A DNA stretch of 64,000 bases from Nonomuraea glycinis (GTDB taxonomy: Bacteria; Actinomycetota; Actinomycetes; Streptosporangiales; Streptosporangiaceae): assembly GCF_014646515.1 (NCBI RefSeq), contig NZ_BMNK01000005.1, forward strand, positions 369,710 through 433,709, given 5' to 3'. The notes beneath the pieces were generated by a model. The model saw only the letters and a program-made list of their open reading frames with translations. It did no database searches and had not been told where the DNA came from. Position numbers and translations under genes: made by a program. This document shows positions 7,913-15,833 of the stretch, in pieces (position 1 is the stretch's first letter; every line of letters starts with the position of its first letter).

Positions 7913-8545
7913 TCAGGCGGTGGCCAGCGCGTACGCCAGGAGCCACTCCACGCACTCGGTGACGTGCCGGGCGTGCTTGAGGTCCGTGCCCCAGGCGTAC
8001 AGCCCGTGATCGGCCACGATGACGGCGGGTGTGCGCGGGTCGTGGGCCTCCTCGAACCGGTCGCCCAGCTCGCGCATGTCCTGGCTGTTGCGGATCACCG
8101 GGATGGTGACCTCGTCGTCGTGGGCCAGGCGGCCGATGCCCTTGAGCGTCTCCACGTCCCGCAGCAGCACCCCGCCCGGCCAGCGGCGCCCGGCCACCAC
8201 CGCGTTGAGCGCGTGCACGTGCACGACCGCGTCCGCGCCGGTCAGGTCCGCCACCCGGGCGTGCAGCCCGGCCTCGGCGGACGGCCTGAGCGGCTCCACC
8301 CCTTCGACGGCGACGGCCTCACCCCGCGGGCCGACCACGGCCACGTCGGTGGCCAGCAGCTCGCCCTTGTCCAGGCCGCTGGCGGTCACGGCCAGCCGGA
8401 GCGGCTCGCGGGAGACCACCTCCGAGAGGTTGCCCGAGGTGCCGCGCATCCAGCCGAACCCGGTGAAGCGGGCCGCCTCGACCGCCAGCCGGGCTCCGGA
8501 CGCGTGCACCTGCTCGGCCGCGAGCGCGATCTCGACGCTGCTCAT
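7913..8545 (-). CDS. mtnB: Methylthioribulose-1-phosphate dehydratase (MtnB)
   Basis: 210-aa class II aldolase/adducin-fold protein that dehydrates 5-methylthioribulose-1-phosphate to the diketo intermediate. Visible motifs are GWMRGTSGNLSE near residue 30 (phosphate-binding loop), the metal-binding pair HVHALN, and ADHGLYAWG near the C-terminus (third zinc ligand). AGGAGG lies upstream of the ATG at 8545, which also overlaps the mtnC stop by 4 nt. It is the last gene of the eight-gene minus-strand operon. Confidence 0.9.
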   Translation of the reverse strand: MSSVEIALAAEQVHASGARLAVEAARFTGFGWMRGTSGNLSEVVSREPLRLAVTASGLDKGELLATDVAVVGPRGEAVAVEGVEPLRPSAEAGLHARVADLTGADAVVHVHALNAVVAGRRWPGGVLLRDVETLKGIGRLAHDDEVTIPVIRNSQDMRELGDRFEEAHDPRTPAVIVADHGLYAWGTDLKHARHVTECVEWLLAYALATA

Positions 8546-9207
8546 GGATTGACCTCCTCGAATGTCGTGACGACGGGATGGGTGCCGAAGGGCACGGCGG
8601 CGTTCGGCTCACCCGGCCGCCGCACGCCGGTGGTGCGCCAGCCGGCCGCCGCCGCGGCGTCCAGCTCGGCCGGGACATCGGACAGGAAGAGCGTCCCGGA
8701 GGGCTCGCCGAGCGTCCCGGAGATCCGCTCGTAGGAGTCCGGCTGCCGCTTCGGCCCCGCGTTGACGGTGTCGAACCAGTGCGTGACCAGCACGGACAGG
8801 TCTCCGTCCGCGGCATGGCGGAACCACGGCCGCTGGCTGGCGACCGCCCCGGAGGAGAAGACCGCGAGCCGGTGCCCGGCGGCGTGCCAGGCGCGCAGCG
8901 CGGGTGGCACGTCGGGGAAGAAGTGGGCGGTCAGCTCGCCGGCCGCGAAGCCCGCCGCCCAGATCCGGCCCTGCAGCGTCTTGAGCGGGGTGGCCTTGAC
9001 ATCGCCGTCCATCCACCCGTGCAACACCTCGACGGCCTCGGCGAGGGTGCCCGCGCCGATCTCGGCCAGCACCGCGCGCACCTCGGGGTCGTCGCGGTGG
9101 GCGTCGAGATGCGGGCCCAGCCGGGGCCGCGCGTAGGCGTACAGACCGACGTGTACGGACTCCGTCGAGCTGGTCGTCCCCTCGATGTCGAGCACGATCG
9201 TGGTCAT
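8542..9207 (-). CDS. mtnC: Enolase-phosphatase (MtnC)
   Basis: 221-aa HAD-superfamily enzyme that enolises and dephosphorylates the diketo-methylthiopentyl phosphate to acireductone. Motif I DIEGTT is at the extreme N-terminus, with the nucleophile Asp and the E-G-T-T loop typical of MtnC. The cap region contains LKTLQGRIWAAGF, motif II is FSSGAVASQ, and motif III is a Lys in AGPKR followed by FLSDVPAELDAAAAAGW. The ATG at 9207 is chosen because it gives exactly this N-terminus and overlaps the upstream stop by 4 nt. A longer frame to 9459 is antisense-like and not used. Confidence 0.92.
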   Translation of the reverse strand: MTTIVLDIEGTTSSTESVHVGLYAYARPRLGPHLDAHRDDPEVRAVLAEIGAGTLAEAVEVLHGWMDGDVKATPLKTLQGRIWAAGFAAGELTAHFFPDVPPALRAWHAAGHRLAVFSSGAVASQRPWFRHAADGDLSVLVTHWFDTVNAGPKRQPDSYERISGTLGEPSGTLFLSDVPAELDAAAAAGWRTTGVRRPGEPNAAVPFGTHPVVTTFEEVNP

Positions 9208-10151
9208 CGGGTCAGCACCTCCACGAAGTCGGCCACGAACCCGGGCGCGTCCACGGCGGTGAGCACCCTCGTGGGAGGCGCGGGATCGTACGGGAAGGCG
9301 GGCGGCAGCCCGTCGTGCGTACGCATCAGCCTGGCCCGCCACAGGAAGCCGTCGCCGCGCACGTTGACCGGCCCGTCCGTCCAGGCGGTCGCGAACGTGC
9401 GGTCCAGCAGCACGCCCGCGGCCAGCGGGTCGTGCAGCGGGATGATCCGGCGGCCCCACTCGTTCTGGTAGAAGTCCAGGTACGCGTCCAAAATCTCGGT
9501 CGCGAACCTGGCCACCGGCGTTCCGGCGGCCCGCAGGGCGGCGATGGCGCGTTCGTCCAGGATGGTGCCCGCCGTCACGTTGACGCCCACCATGACCAGC
9601 TCACGGCGGGGCGCCGCGAACACCGCCCGGGCCGCCTCCGGGTCGTTGTTGATGTTGGCGTCGATCATCAGCAGGGTGCCCGGCGCGGCGTAGGGGCCCG
9701 AACCGCCCATCAGGACCACCGAGCGGTACTTGGTGAACAGCTCGGGGTCCAGGCGCAGGGCCAGCGCCAGGTTGGTGAGCGGGCCGAGGGCCAGCAGGTC
9801 GAGTTCGCCCGGTCGCTCGTTCGCCAGCCGTACCAGCAGCTCGGGGCCGGACTCGGCGGTCACCGCCGGCAGCGGGCGGTCGTGGCCGAGGTCTCCCAGG
9901 CCGTCCTTGCCGTGCACGTACCCGGCGATGTGGGCGGGGCCGCGCAGCGGCTCGGCGGCGCCCCTGGCCACCGGCACGTCCAGGCCGAGCAGGCCGCCCA
10001 CGTAGCCGATGTTGCGGGTGGCGTCCTCCTCGGAGCAGTTGCCGTACACCGAGGTGATCGCGACGATCTCGGCGTCGGGCCGACCTGCCAGGTACAGCAG
10101 GGTATGGGCATCGTCGATGCCGGTGTCGGTGTCGACCACGACGCGTCTCAC
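9204..10151 (-). CDS. Inosine/uridine-preferring type nucleoside hydrolase
   Basis: 315-aa IUNH-family hydrolase releasing base and free ribose-type sugar from nucleosides. The calcium/ribose-binding signature DTDTGIDDA sits at residues 7-15, and later segments VLMGGSG, DANINNDPEAA and HDPLAAG match the family's substrate loops. It is embedded between mtnA and mtnC with 4-nt overlaps on both sides. No MTA phosphorylase or MTA/SAH nucleosidase gene is present in the window, so this enzyme may supply methylthioribose from methylthioadenosine; that specificity is inferred from context and not shown by the family. Confidence 0.88.
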   Translation of the reverse strand: MRRVVVDTDTGIDDAHTLLYLAGRPDAEIVAITSVYGNCSEEDATRNIGYVGGLLGLDVPVARGAAEPLRGPAHIAGYVHGKDGLGDLGHDRPLPAVTAESGPELLVRLANERPGELDLLALGPLTNLALALRLDPELFTKYRSVVLMGGSGPYAAPGTLLMIDANINNDPEAARAVFAAPRRELVMVGVNVTAGTILDERAIAALRAAGTPVARFATEILDAYLDFYQNEWGRRIIPLHDPLAAGVLLDRTFATAWTDGPVNVRGDGFLWRARLMRTHDGLPPAFPYDPAPPTRVLTAVDAPGFVADFVEVLTR

Positions 10152-11170
10152 AGGCTCTCCTTCACTTGGTCCGGACGGTAGACGCCGCGCTCGGTCACGA
10201 TGCGGGTCACCAGATGGGGTGGGGTCACGTCGAATGCCGGGTAGTAGCCGCGCACGCCGTCGGCCGCGGTGCGGTGGCCGAGCGCGTGCAGCACCTCGTC
10301 GCCGTCGCGCTGCTCGATCACCACGTCGCGGGCGGTCGGCGCCTGAGGATCGGGCGCGTCGACCAGCGCGTAGAACGGCACGTCGAACGCGCGGGCCGCC
10401 AGTGCGACGCCGAGCGTGCCGACCTTGTTGATCACATGGCCGTCCAGCGTCACGCGGTCGGCGGCGGTCAGCGCGACGTCGGCCAGGCCGTCCGACAGGG
10501 CGGCGGCGACCATGCCGTCCGTGATGAGCGTCGGCCGGTAGCCCATCTCGACCAGGGTGGCCGCGGTCAGCCGGGCGCCCTGAAGGTAGGGCCGGGTCTC
10601 GGTGCAGACGAACTCCAGCCGTTTCCCCGCCGCCTGCGCCGCGCGTACGGTGCCGATGAGGAAGGCGTCGGCCCAGCAGTGCGTGAGCACGCGGGCGCCG
10701 TCGGCGAGCAGTCCGGCGGCGTGCCCGCCGAGCGCCGCGCTGCGGGCACGATACCCGTCGTCATGCGCCCGTGCCGCGGCCTCGACCACCGCGACCAGCT
10801 CGTCCCCGGCCTGCGCGGTTCCGGCCTGGAGCGTGGTGCCGACGGTGGCCGACAGGACGGCGTGGACGGCGTCCCTGATGTGGTTGTTCGTCGGCCGGGT
10901 GGCGACCAGGCGCGCGCCCACGGCGCGCAGCCGCTCGGCCGCCCGCTCCGGCGGTTCGTGCCGGGCCTCGCGCGCCCCCAGGACCATCCCCGCCGTCGCC
11001 GCGAACAGCGGCCCGGAGCTCTGCGTCACCATCCGCTCGATGGCGACCGCCACGTCCTCGCTGGTCGCGCAGCGCACCCAGCGCACCTCCAACGGATAGA
11101 CGCGGCGATCGAGGATCTCCACGGCGTCTCCCGCGAACCGCACCGAATCAGCCAGTACGGGACCGCTCAT
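10148..11170 (-). CDS. mtnA: Methylthioribose-1-phosphate isomerase-like (MtnA/eIF2B family)
   Basis: 340-aa protein of the MtnA/eIF2B-alpha/ribose-1,5-bisphosphate isomerase family, here expected to convert methylthioribose-1-phosphate to methylthioribulose-1-phosphate. The catalytic Cys (C165, motif VLTHCWADAF) and the Asp of AADRV (D238), followed by a G-x-x-x-N-K-x-G-T loop, are present. The Cys motif is HCWAD rather than the usual HCNxG, and the usual ARPTAVNL segment reads TRPTNNHI, so it is a divergent member. ATG 11170 has GGAGG upstream and overlaps the permease stop. The assignment rests on fold plus the surrounding mtnK/B/C/D genes. Confidence 0.8.
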   Translation of the reverse strand: MSGPVLADSVRFAGDAVEILDRRVYPLEVRWVRCATSEDVAVAIERMVTQSSGPLFAATAGMVLGAREARHEPPERAAERLRAVGARLVATRPTNNHIRDAVHAVLSATVGTTLQAGTAQAGDELVAVVEAAARAHDDGYRARSAALGGHAAGLLADGARVLTHCWADAFLIGTVRAAQAAGKRLEFVCTETRPYLQGARLTAATLVEMGYRPTLITDGMVAAALSDGLADVALTAADRVTLDGHVINKVGTLGVALAARAFDVPFYALVDAPDPQAPTARDVVIEQRDGDEVLHALGHRTAADGVRGYYPAFDVTPPHLVTRIVTERGVYRPDQVKESL

Positions 11171-12039
11171 ACCGGTGCCTCCTTCCGTCGTGCCGCCGCC
11201 ACCACGACCAGGGCCAGCAGCGTGATCAGGTACGGGGCCGCGTCGGCGGCCTGCTGGGGGAGCCCCAGCCCCTGCAGCCGGAACCCCAGCGCCTCGGCGG
11301 CCCCGAACAGCAGGCAGGCCGCCAGACCCAGCCACGGCCTGGAGCCGGCGAGCATGACCGCGACCACGGCCACCCACCCGCGCCCCGCGCTCATCCCCTC
11401 GCTGAACAGCGTCACGTTGCCCAGCGCGAGCTGCGCCCCGCCGAGTCCGCACAGCGCGCCGGCGCCCAGCACCGCCGCGTGCCTGTAGAGCGGCACCCGC
11501 AGCCCGATCGACTCGGCCGCCTCCGCGTGCTGCCCGATGCCGCGCAGCCGCAGCCCGGAGCGGGCGTGTCCGAGCCACCAAGCCGCGGCGGCCACCAGCA
11601 GGAACGCGACCGGCACCAGCGGGGACTGCGATCCGGCCACGGGAGCGTCGAGCCCCAGCGCGGCCAGCGTCGGCAGTCCCGCCAGCTCGGGGGAGCTGAA
11701 CGTGCCGCCGCTGCCGAAGATCTGCCGCATGAGGAACGCGGTCAGCCCGAGCGCCAGCAGGTTCGTGCCGACGGCCACCACGACCGGGTCGGCGCGGAAC
11801 GTCACCGCGGGGACTGACAGCAGCAGGGCGTACAGGGTGGTGCACAGCACCGCGCCCGCCACACCCAGCCAGGCGCTGCCCGTCAGATGGCTGAACAGCA
11901 CCGCCGTGAACGCGCCCCACAGGAGCTGGCCCTCCAGCGCCATGTTGAAGACGCCCGACACCGAGCAGAGCAGGCCGCCCAGGGCGGCCAGCACCACGGG
12001 CGCGGTGGCGGTCAGGACCGCCGCGAGGAACGTCGTCAC
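11167..12039 (-). CDS. Nucleoside ABC transporter permease 2 (BMP-type system)
   Basis: 290-aa membrane protein of the BPD_transp_2 family, second permease of a NupQ/YufQ-like nucleoside importer. It has about eight hydrophobic segments and the typical LLCSVSGVFNMALEGQLLWGAF motif near the N-terminus (after the first helix), which distinguishes this subunit in BMP-type systems, plus RGIGQHAEAAESIGL in the ATPase-contact loop. The GTG at 12039 overlaps the permease 1 stop by 4 nt. A longer frame upstream lies inside permease 1 and is not coding. Confidence 0.87.
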   Translation of the reverse strand: MTTFLAAVLTATAPVVLAALGGLLCSVSGVFNMALEGQLLWGAFTAVLFSHLTGSAWLGVAGAVLCTTLYALLLSVPAVTFRADPVVVAVGTNLLALGLTAFLMRQIFGSGGTFSSPELAGLPTLAALGLDAPVAGSQSPLVPVAFLLVAAAAWWLGHARSGLRLRGIGQHAEAAESIGLRVPLYRHAAVLGAGALCGLGGAQLALGNVTLFSEGMSAGRGWVAVVAVMLAGSRPWLGLAACLLFGAAEALGFRLQGLGLPQQAADAAPYLITLLALVVVAAARRKEAPV

Positions 12040-13085
12040 GCCGGCCTCCTCGACGGCCGGGCCTTCGCGACCGCGGCCACCGCGACGATCACGATGATCA
12101 GGCCCTGCACGATCTGGGTGAGCTGGCTCGGCACACCCGCCTCCCGCTCCATCCCCTGGCCACCGGCTTGCAGGATGGTCAGCAACGCCACCGTCACGGG
12201 CACGGCCAGGGGGCGTCCCGCCGCCAGCAGCACCGCCGCGATCGCGGTGAACGTGTAGCCGGGCGCGGTCAGCGCGCCGTCCACGAACCGGTACGGGGCG
12301 CCCAGCACGATCAGGCCGCCCACCAGCCCGCCGAACGCGCCCCCCGCGGCCAGGGTCAGCGCGGTCAGCCGGCTCACCCGGACGCCGCCGTACCGGGCGA
12401 ACTCGCGGTTGGCGCCGAGCGCGCGGATCTCGTACCCGGGGACCGTGCGGGCGTCGGCGAGAAGCCACAGCACCGTCAGGACGGCCACCAGGGGTAGGCC
12501 GATCGTCACGTACGTGCTCGCGCCGAGCGACGGCAGGTGGGCCGCGAGCGGCAGGAGCGGCGTCTGCGCCAGCCCCGTCCCCTGCTCGGCCAGGGGGAAG
12601 CGGGCCAGGTAGGAGGCGAGCGACACCGCGGGCACGCTCAGCAGCAGCGTGCTGACGATGGCCGGGATGCCGAGCCTGGTGTGCAGCGGCGCGGACAGGG
12701 CGGCGAGCAGCGCGCCCGCCAGCGCCGCGCCGATCAGCGGGAGGACGAACGAACCGGCGCCGCCGGTGGACAGGGCCAGTGCGGCGGCCGTGATGCCGCC
12801 CAGCGCGAGCTGGCCGTCGCCGCCCAGGTTGAACTCGCCCGCTCGGAAGGGGATCGCGAACGCCACGGCCATGCCGAGGGTGGGGACGTAGGCGGCCAGG
12901 GTGTATTCGAGGTTGCCGTCCATGAACGCGCCGCGCAGGAGGGCGGGGTAGGCGAGGCCCGGGTCGACGCCGACGGCGAGCATGACGAGCGTGGTCAGCA
13001 GGAGCGCGCCCACCAGCGAGACCACGGCGGGCGTCCCTGCGATCAGCCGTGCGACGGCACGCGCGCGCGGCTCGGGGGAGCTCAT
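12036..13085 (-). CDS. Nucleoside ABC transporter permease 1 (BMP-type system)
   Basis: 349-aa BPD_transp_2 permease resembling NupP/YufP. The motif AFAIPFRAGEFNLGGDGQLALGG is characteristic of the first permease of purine-nucleoside importers, and YEIRALGANREFARYGGV is the cytoplasmic coupling loop. The first helix (VVSLVGALLLTTLVMLAV) follows a short charged N-terminus. The ATG at 13085 overlaps the ATPase stop by 4 nt. It forms a heterodimer with the product of the next gene. Confidence 0.87.
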   Translation of the reverse strand: MSSPEPRARAVARLIAGTPAVVSLVGALLLTTLVMLAVGVDPGLAYPALLRGAFMDGNLEYTLAAYVPTLGMAVAFAIPFRAGEFNLGGDGQLALGGITAAALALSTGGAGSFVLPLIGAALAGALLAALSAPLHTRLGIPAIVSTLLLSVPAVSLASYLARFPLAEQGTGLAQTPLLPLAAHLPSLGASTYVTIGLPLVAVLTVLWLLADARTVPGYEIRALGANREFARYGGVRVSRLTALTLAAGGAFGGLVGGLIVLGAPYRFVDGALTAPGYTFTAIAAVLLAAGRPLAVPVTVALLTILQAGGQGMEREAGVPSQLTQIVQGLIIVIVAVAAVAKARPSRRPA

Positions 13086-14683
13086 TCGGTGCTCTCTCCG
13101 GCCGGCCGCCGCACGCCTGTCGCGCCGGTCATCGCGGCGCCGAGCCGCTCGTCGGTGGCCTCCGCCACGGGGAGGTCGGCGGTCAGGCGGCCCTCGAACA
13201 TGACCAGTACCCGGTCGGCGAGGGCCCGCAGCTCGGACAGCTCGCTGGACTGCAGCAGCACGGCCCGTCCCGCGTCGCGGGCGGCGGCGAGCAGGGCGTG
13301 GATCTGTTCCTGGGCGCCCACGTCCACGCCCTGGGTGGGTTCCTCCACCACGAGCACCGGCGTGTCCCTGGACAGCTCCCTGGCCAGCACCGCTTTCTGG
13401 GCGTTGCCGCCGGACAGCTGCGCGATCGGCGCCCGTACGGAGGCGGCCCTGATCGAGAACCGCTCCACCAGCGCGGCCGCCCGGCCGCGGACCCGGCCCG
13501 GGCCGAGGAGAAAGCCGCGCTGGTCGCCCATCAGCAGGTTGTCGGCCAGCGACATGTCAGGGGCGGTGGCGCGCCCCGCACGGTCGCCGGGGACGTAGGC
13601 CACGCGCCGATCCCTGGCACCGCCCACAGGCCGCCCGTCGAGGAGCACCGTGCCGGAGTGCGCGCGCCTGAGCCCGGTCATGACGTCCACGAGCTCGCGC
13701 TGCCCGCTGCCCGCGACGCCCGCGATGCCGACGATCTCACCGGGCCGCACGCTGAACGACACCCCGCCGACGGCGGCCACGCCGTCACGATCCCGGACGC
13801 GCAGGTCACGCACTTCCAGCCGGTACGGAGCGCCGCCGGCGATCGCGGGCGGCTTCTTGGCGGTGGGTGGGACGCCGGTGGTCGCGGGCGGCTTCTTGGC
13901 GGTGGGCAGGGCGCCGGTGGTCGCGGGCGGCTTCTTGGCGGTGGTCGGGGCGGTGGCGAGTGAGCGGCCGATCATCGCGCGGACCAGGTCGTCCGCCGAC
14001 GTGCCCGCCGTCGGGAACCGTCCCGTCACCCGGCCGCCCCGCAGCACCGTGACCCGATCCCCGGCGGCCAGCACCTCGTCCAGCTTGTGTGTCACCAGCA
14101 GCACCGACACCCCCTCGGCGGCCAGCTCCCGCACCATGCGGAACAGCCCCGCGGCCTCACCGGGAGTGAGCACGGCGGTGGGCTCGTCGAGGATCAGCAC
14201 CTCGGCCCGCCGGTACAGCGCCTTGAGGATCTCCACCCGCTGACGCGTTCCGACAGGCAGGTCGCCGATCCGGGCTCCGGGGTCCACGTCGAGCCCGTAC
14301 CGCTCGGCCAGGTCCGCGACCGAGCGCCGGGCGGCGGCGCGGTCGAGCACGCCACGCCGCATCGGTTCGGCGCCGAGGACCACGTTCTCGGCCACGCTCA
14401 GGCCGGGGAACAGCCGGAAGCGCTGGTGGACCATGCCGAGTCCGTGCGCGATCGCGTCGGCGGGGGAGCGCAGCCGCAGCCGCGTCCCGGCGCGCAGCAC
14501 GTGCCCGGCGTCGGGCGGGTGCAGGCCGTACAGGATCGACATGAGGGTGGACTTGCCGGCCCCGTTCTCGCCCACCACGGCGTGCACCTCGCCGCGCTCC
14601 ACGGCCAGGTCGACGCCGTCGTTGGCGGTCACGTCGCCGAAGCGTTTGGTGATGCCGACCAGCTCGACGGCGGGAACGCTCAT
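13082..14683 (-). CDS. Nucleoside ABC transporter ATPase, two NBDs
   Basis: 533-aa NupO/YufO-like ATPase with two nucleotide-binding domains. NBD1: Walker A GENGAGKST, Walker B LILDEPTAVLT, signature region LPVGTRQRVEI. NBD2: degenerate P-loop GVAGSGQRE, signature SGGNAQK, Walker B LVVEEPTQGVD. The inter-domain linker has three near-identical 13-residue units (PPATTGxxPTAKK; DNA 13833-13950). The ATPase of the sugar importer has an unrelated repeat expansion at the same place. The ATG at 14683 overlaps the BMP stop by 4 nt; a longer upstream frame is antisense to the BMP gene. Confidence 0.88.
   Translation of the reverse strand: MSVPAVELVGITKRFGDVTANDGVDLAVERGEVHAVVGENGAGKSTLMSILYGLHPPDAGHVLRAGTRLRLRSPADAIAHGLGMVHQRFRLFPGLSVAENVVLGAEPMRRGVLDRAAARRSVADLAERYGLDVDPGARIGDLPVGTRQRVEILKALYRRAEVLILDEPTAVLTPGEAAGLFRMVRELAAEGVSVLLVTHKLDEVLAAGDRVTVLRGGRVTGRFPTAGTSADDLVRAMIGRSLATAPTTAKKPPATTGALPTAKKPPATTGVPPTAKKPPAIAGGAPYRLEVRDLRVRDRDGVAAVGGVSFSVRPGEIVGIAGVAGSGQRELVDVMTGLRRAHSGTVLLDGRPVGGARDRRVAYVPGDRAGRATAPDMSLADNLLMGDQRGFLLGPGRVRGRAAALVERFSIRAASVRAPIAQLSGGNAQKAVLARELSRDTPVLVVEEPTQGVDVGAQEQIHALLAAARDAGRAVLLQSSELSELRALADRVLVMFEGRLTADLPVAEATDERLGAAMTGATGVRRPAGESTE
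13833..13950 (-). repeat. 39-bp tandem repeats in ATPase linker
   Basis: Three near-perfect copies of a 39-bp unit encode PPATTG-x-PTAKK between the two nucleotide-binding domains. In-frame and probably recent by the near identity of the copies. Confidence 0.8.
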
Positions 14684-15705
14684 CCGGCCAGCGGGTCGGC
14701 GACCGTGACGCGACCGGCCACGATGTCGTCGCGGACCTGCTTGACCTTGGCGACCACGTCGGCGCTGGCGGCGACCGCGCAGCCGGACGAGGCGAGGTCG
14801 TCGCCGAGCGCGTTGACGCCGACGCCGCCCTCCTTCAGCCCGTACACCTTGACGCCGCCCGCCTTCCCGGCCGCGATGTCCTTGATGGCGGCGCTCTCGG
14901 CCACGTCGACGTGCTTGAGCACGTTGTCGATGACGTTGCCGGGGCTCTGGGCGCACTGGTTGACGTCCACGCCGAACGCCTTGGCCTTCGCGGCGGCCAC
15001 GGCCTCGAAGACGCCCTGGTTGCCGGCCGACGCGGCGGCGGCCACGATGTCGACGCCCTGGCCGGTGAGCGTCTGGGCCTGCGACTTGGCCCGCGCCGGG
15101 TCGCTGAACGGGTTGTTGCCGCCGACGTAGAGCGGCGTGCCGGTGGCCTCGGGCTTGACGGACTTGGCTCCGTCGAGGAACGGGTCGATCCAGCGGTGCA
15201 CGAACGGCGAGTCGATCGCCGCGACGACGCCGAGCTTGCCGCTCTCGGTCAGCAGCCCGGCCTCGACGCCCGCCAGGTAGGCGGCCTCATGCTCCTTGAA
15301 GGACACGCAGGTCAGGTTGGCCGCCTGCTCCTCGGCGCAGGAGTCGACCTGGAGGAACTGCTGGTCAGGATGCTGCTTCGGGACGGTGGTGAACAGGTCG
15401 TCGAAGGAGAAGCTGACCCCGACGATCACGGTGGGCTTCGCCCGGACGGCGGCGTCGAGGTTCTGGGCGATGCTGGTCGGGTCCTTGCTCTCGTACAGCT
15501 TGAACGAGGCGCCGATCTCCTTGGCCGCCGCTTCCGCGCCCTTGACGCTGAGCTGCAGGAAGCTGTTGGTCCCCACGGGGTTGGGCGTGATGAGGATGAC
15601 GTTCTTGCCGGTGGGGGCGGTGGCGGCCGGCTGGCCGGTCCCGCCGCACGCGGTCAGCGTGAGGGCGGCGGTGGCCAGCACGACCGCGGGGGAGATGGTG
15701 CGCAT
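14680..15705 (-). CDS. BMP-family nucleoside-binding lipoprotein
   Basis: 341-aa basic membrane protein (BMP/PnrA) family receptor for purine nucleosides. ATG 15705 gives a lipoprotein signal with lipobox LTAC (Cys20), then a TGQPAATAP spacer. The mature domain contains SFLQLSVKGAEAAAKEIGA, CAEEQAANLTCVSFKEHEAAYLAGV (the conserved BMP segment before the second lobe) and GVDVNQC. No Shine-Dalgarno; a TATTCT -10 lies 7 nt before the ATG. First gene of an eight-gene operon. In this setting the ligand may include methylthioadenosine as well as ordinary nucleosides. Confidence 0.88.
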   Translation of the reverse strand: MRTISPAVVLATAALTLTACGGTGQPAATAPTGKNVILITPNPVGTNSFLQLSVKGAEAAAKEIGASFKLYESKDPTSIAQNLDAAVRAKPTVIVGVSFSFDDLFTTVPKQHPDQQFLQVDSCAEEQAANLTCVSFKEHEAAYLAGVEAGLLTESGKLGVVAAIDSPFVHRWIDPFLDGAKSVKPEATGTPLYVGGNNPFSDPARAKSQAQTLTGQGVDIVAAAASAGNQGVFEAVAAAKAKAFGVDVNQCAQSPGNVIDNVLKHVDVAESAAIKDIAAGKAGGVKVYGLKEGGVGVNALGDDLASSGCAVAASADVVAKVKQVRDDIVAGRVTVADPLAG

Positions 15706-15712
15706 GCGAGCG

Positions 15713-15718
15713 AGAATA
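15713..15718 (-). promoter_or_regulatory. Leaderless -10 box of nucleoside importer/mtnACB operon
   Basis: TATTCT on the minus strand, 7 nt before the BMP ATG (15705), with no ribosome binding site. It is the only promoter-like element seen for the eight overlapping genes downstream. Confidence 0.5.
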
Positions 15719-15833
15719 ACATGCATATTAGGTAGGAAATACCGCATTTCGGTCGTCCGCGATAGCGGCAGGGCACGGCTATTGAGCACCCACCCGGTGC
15801 GTGGAAGTGTGAGCACGACGAAGGGACTGATCA

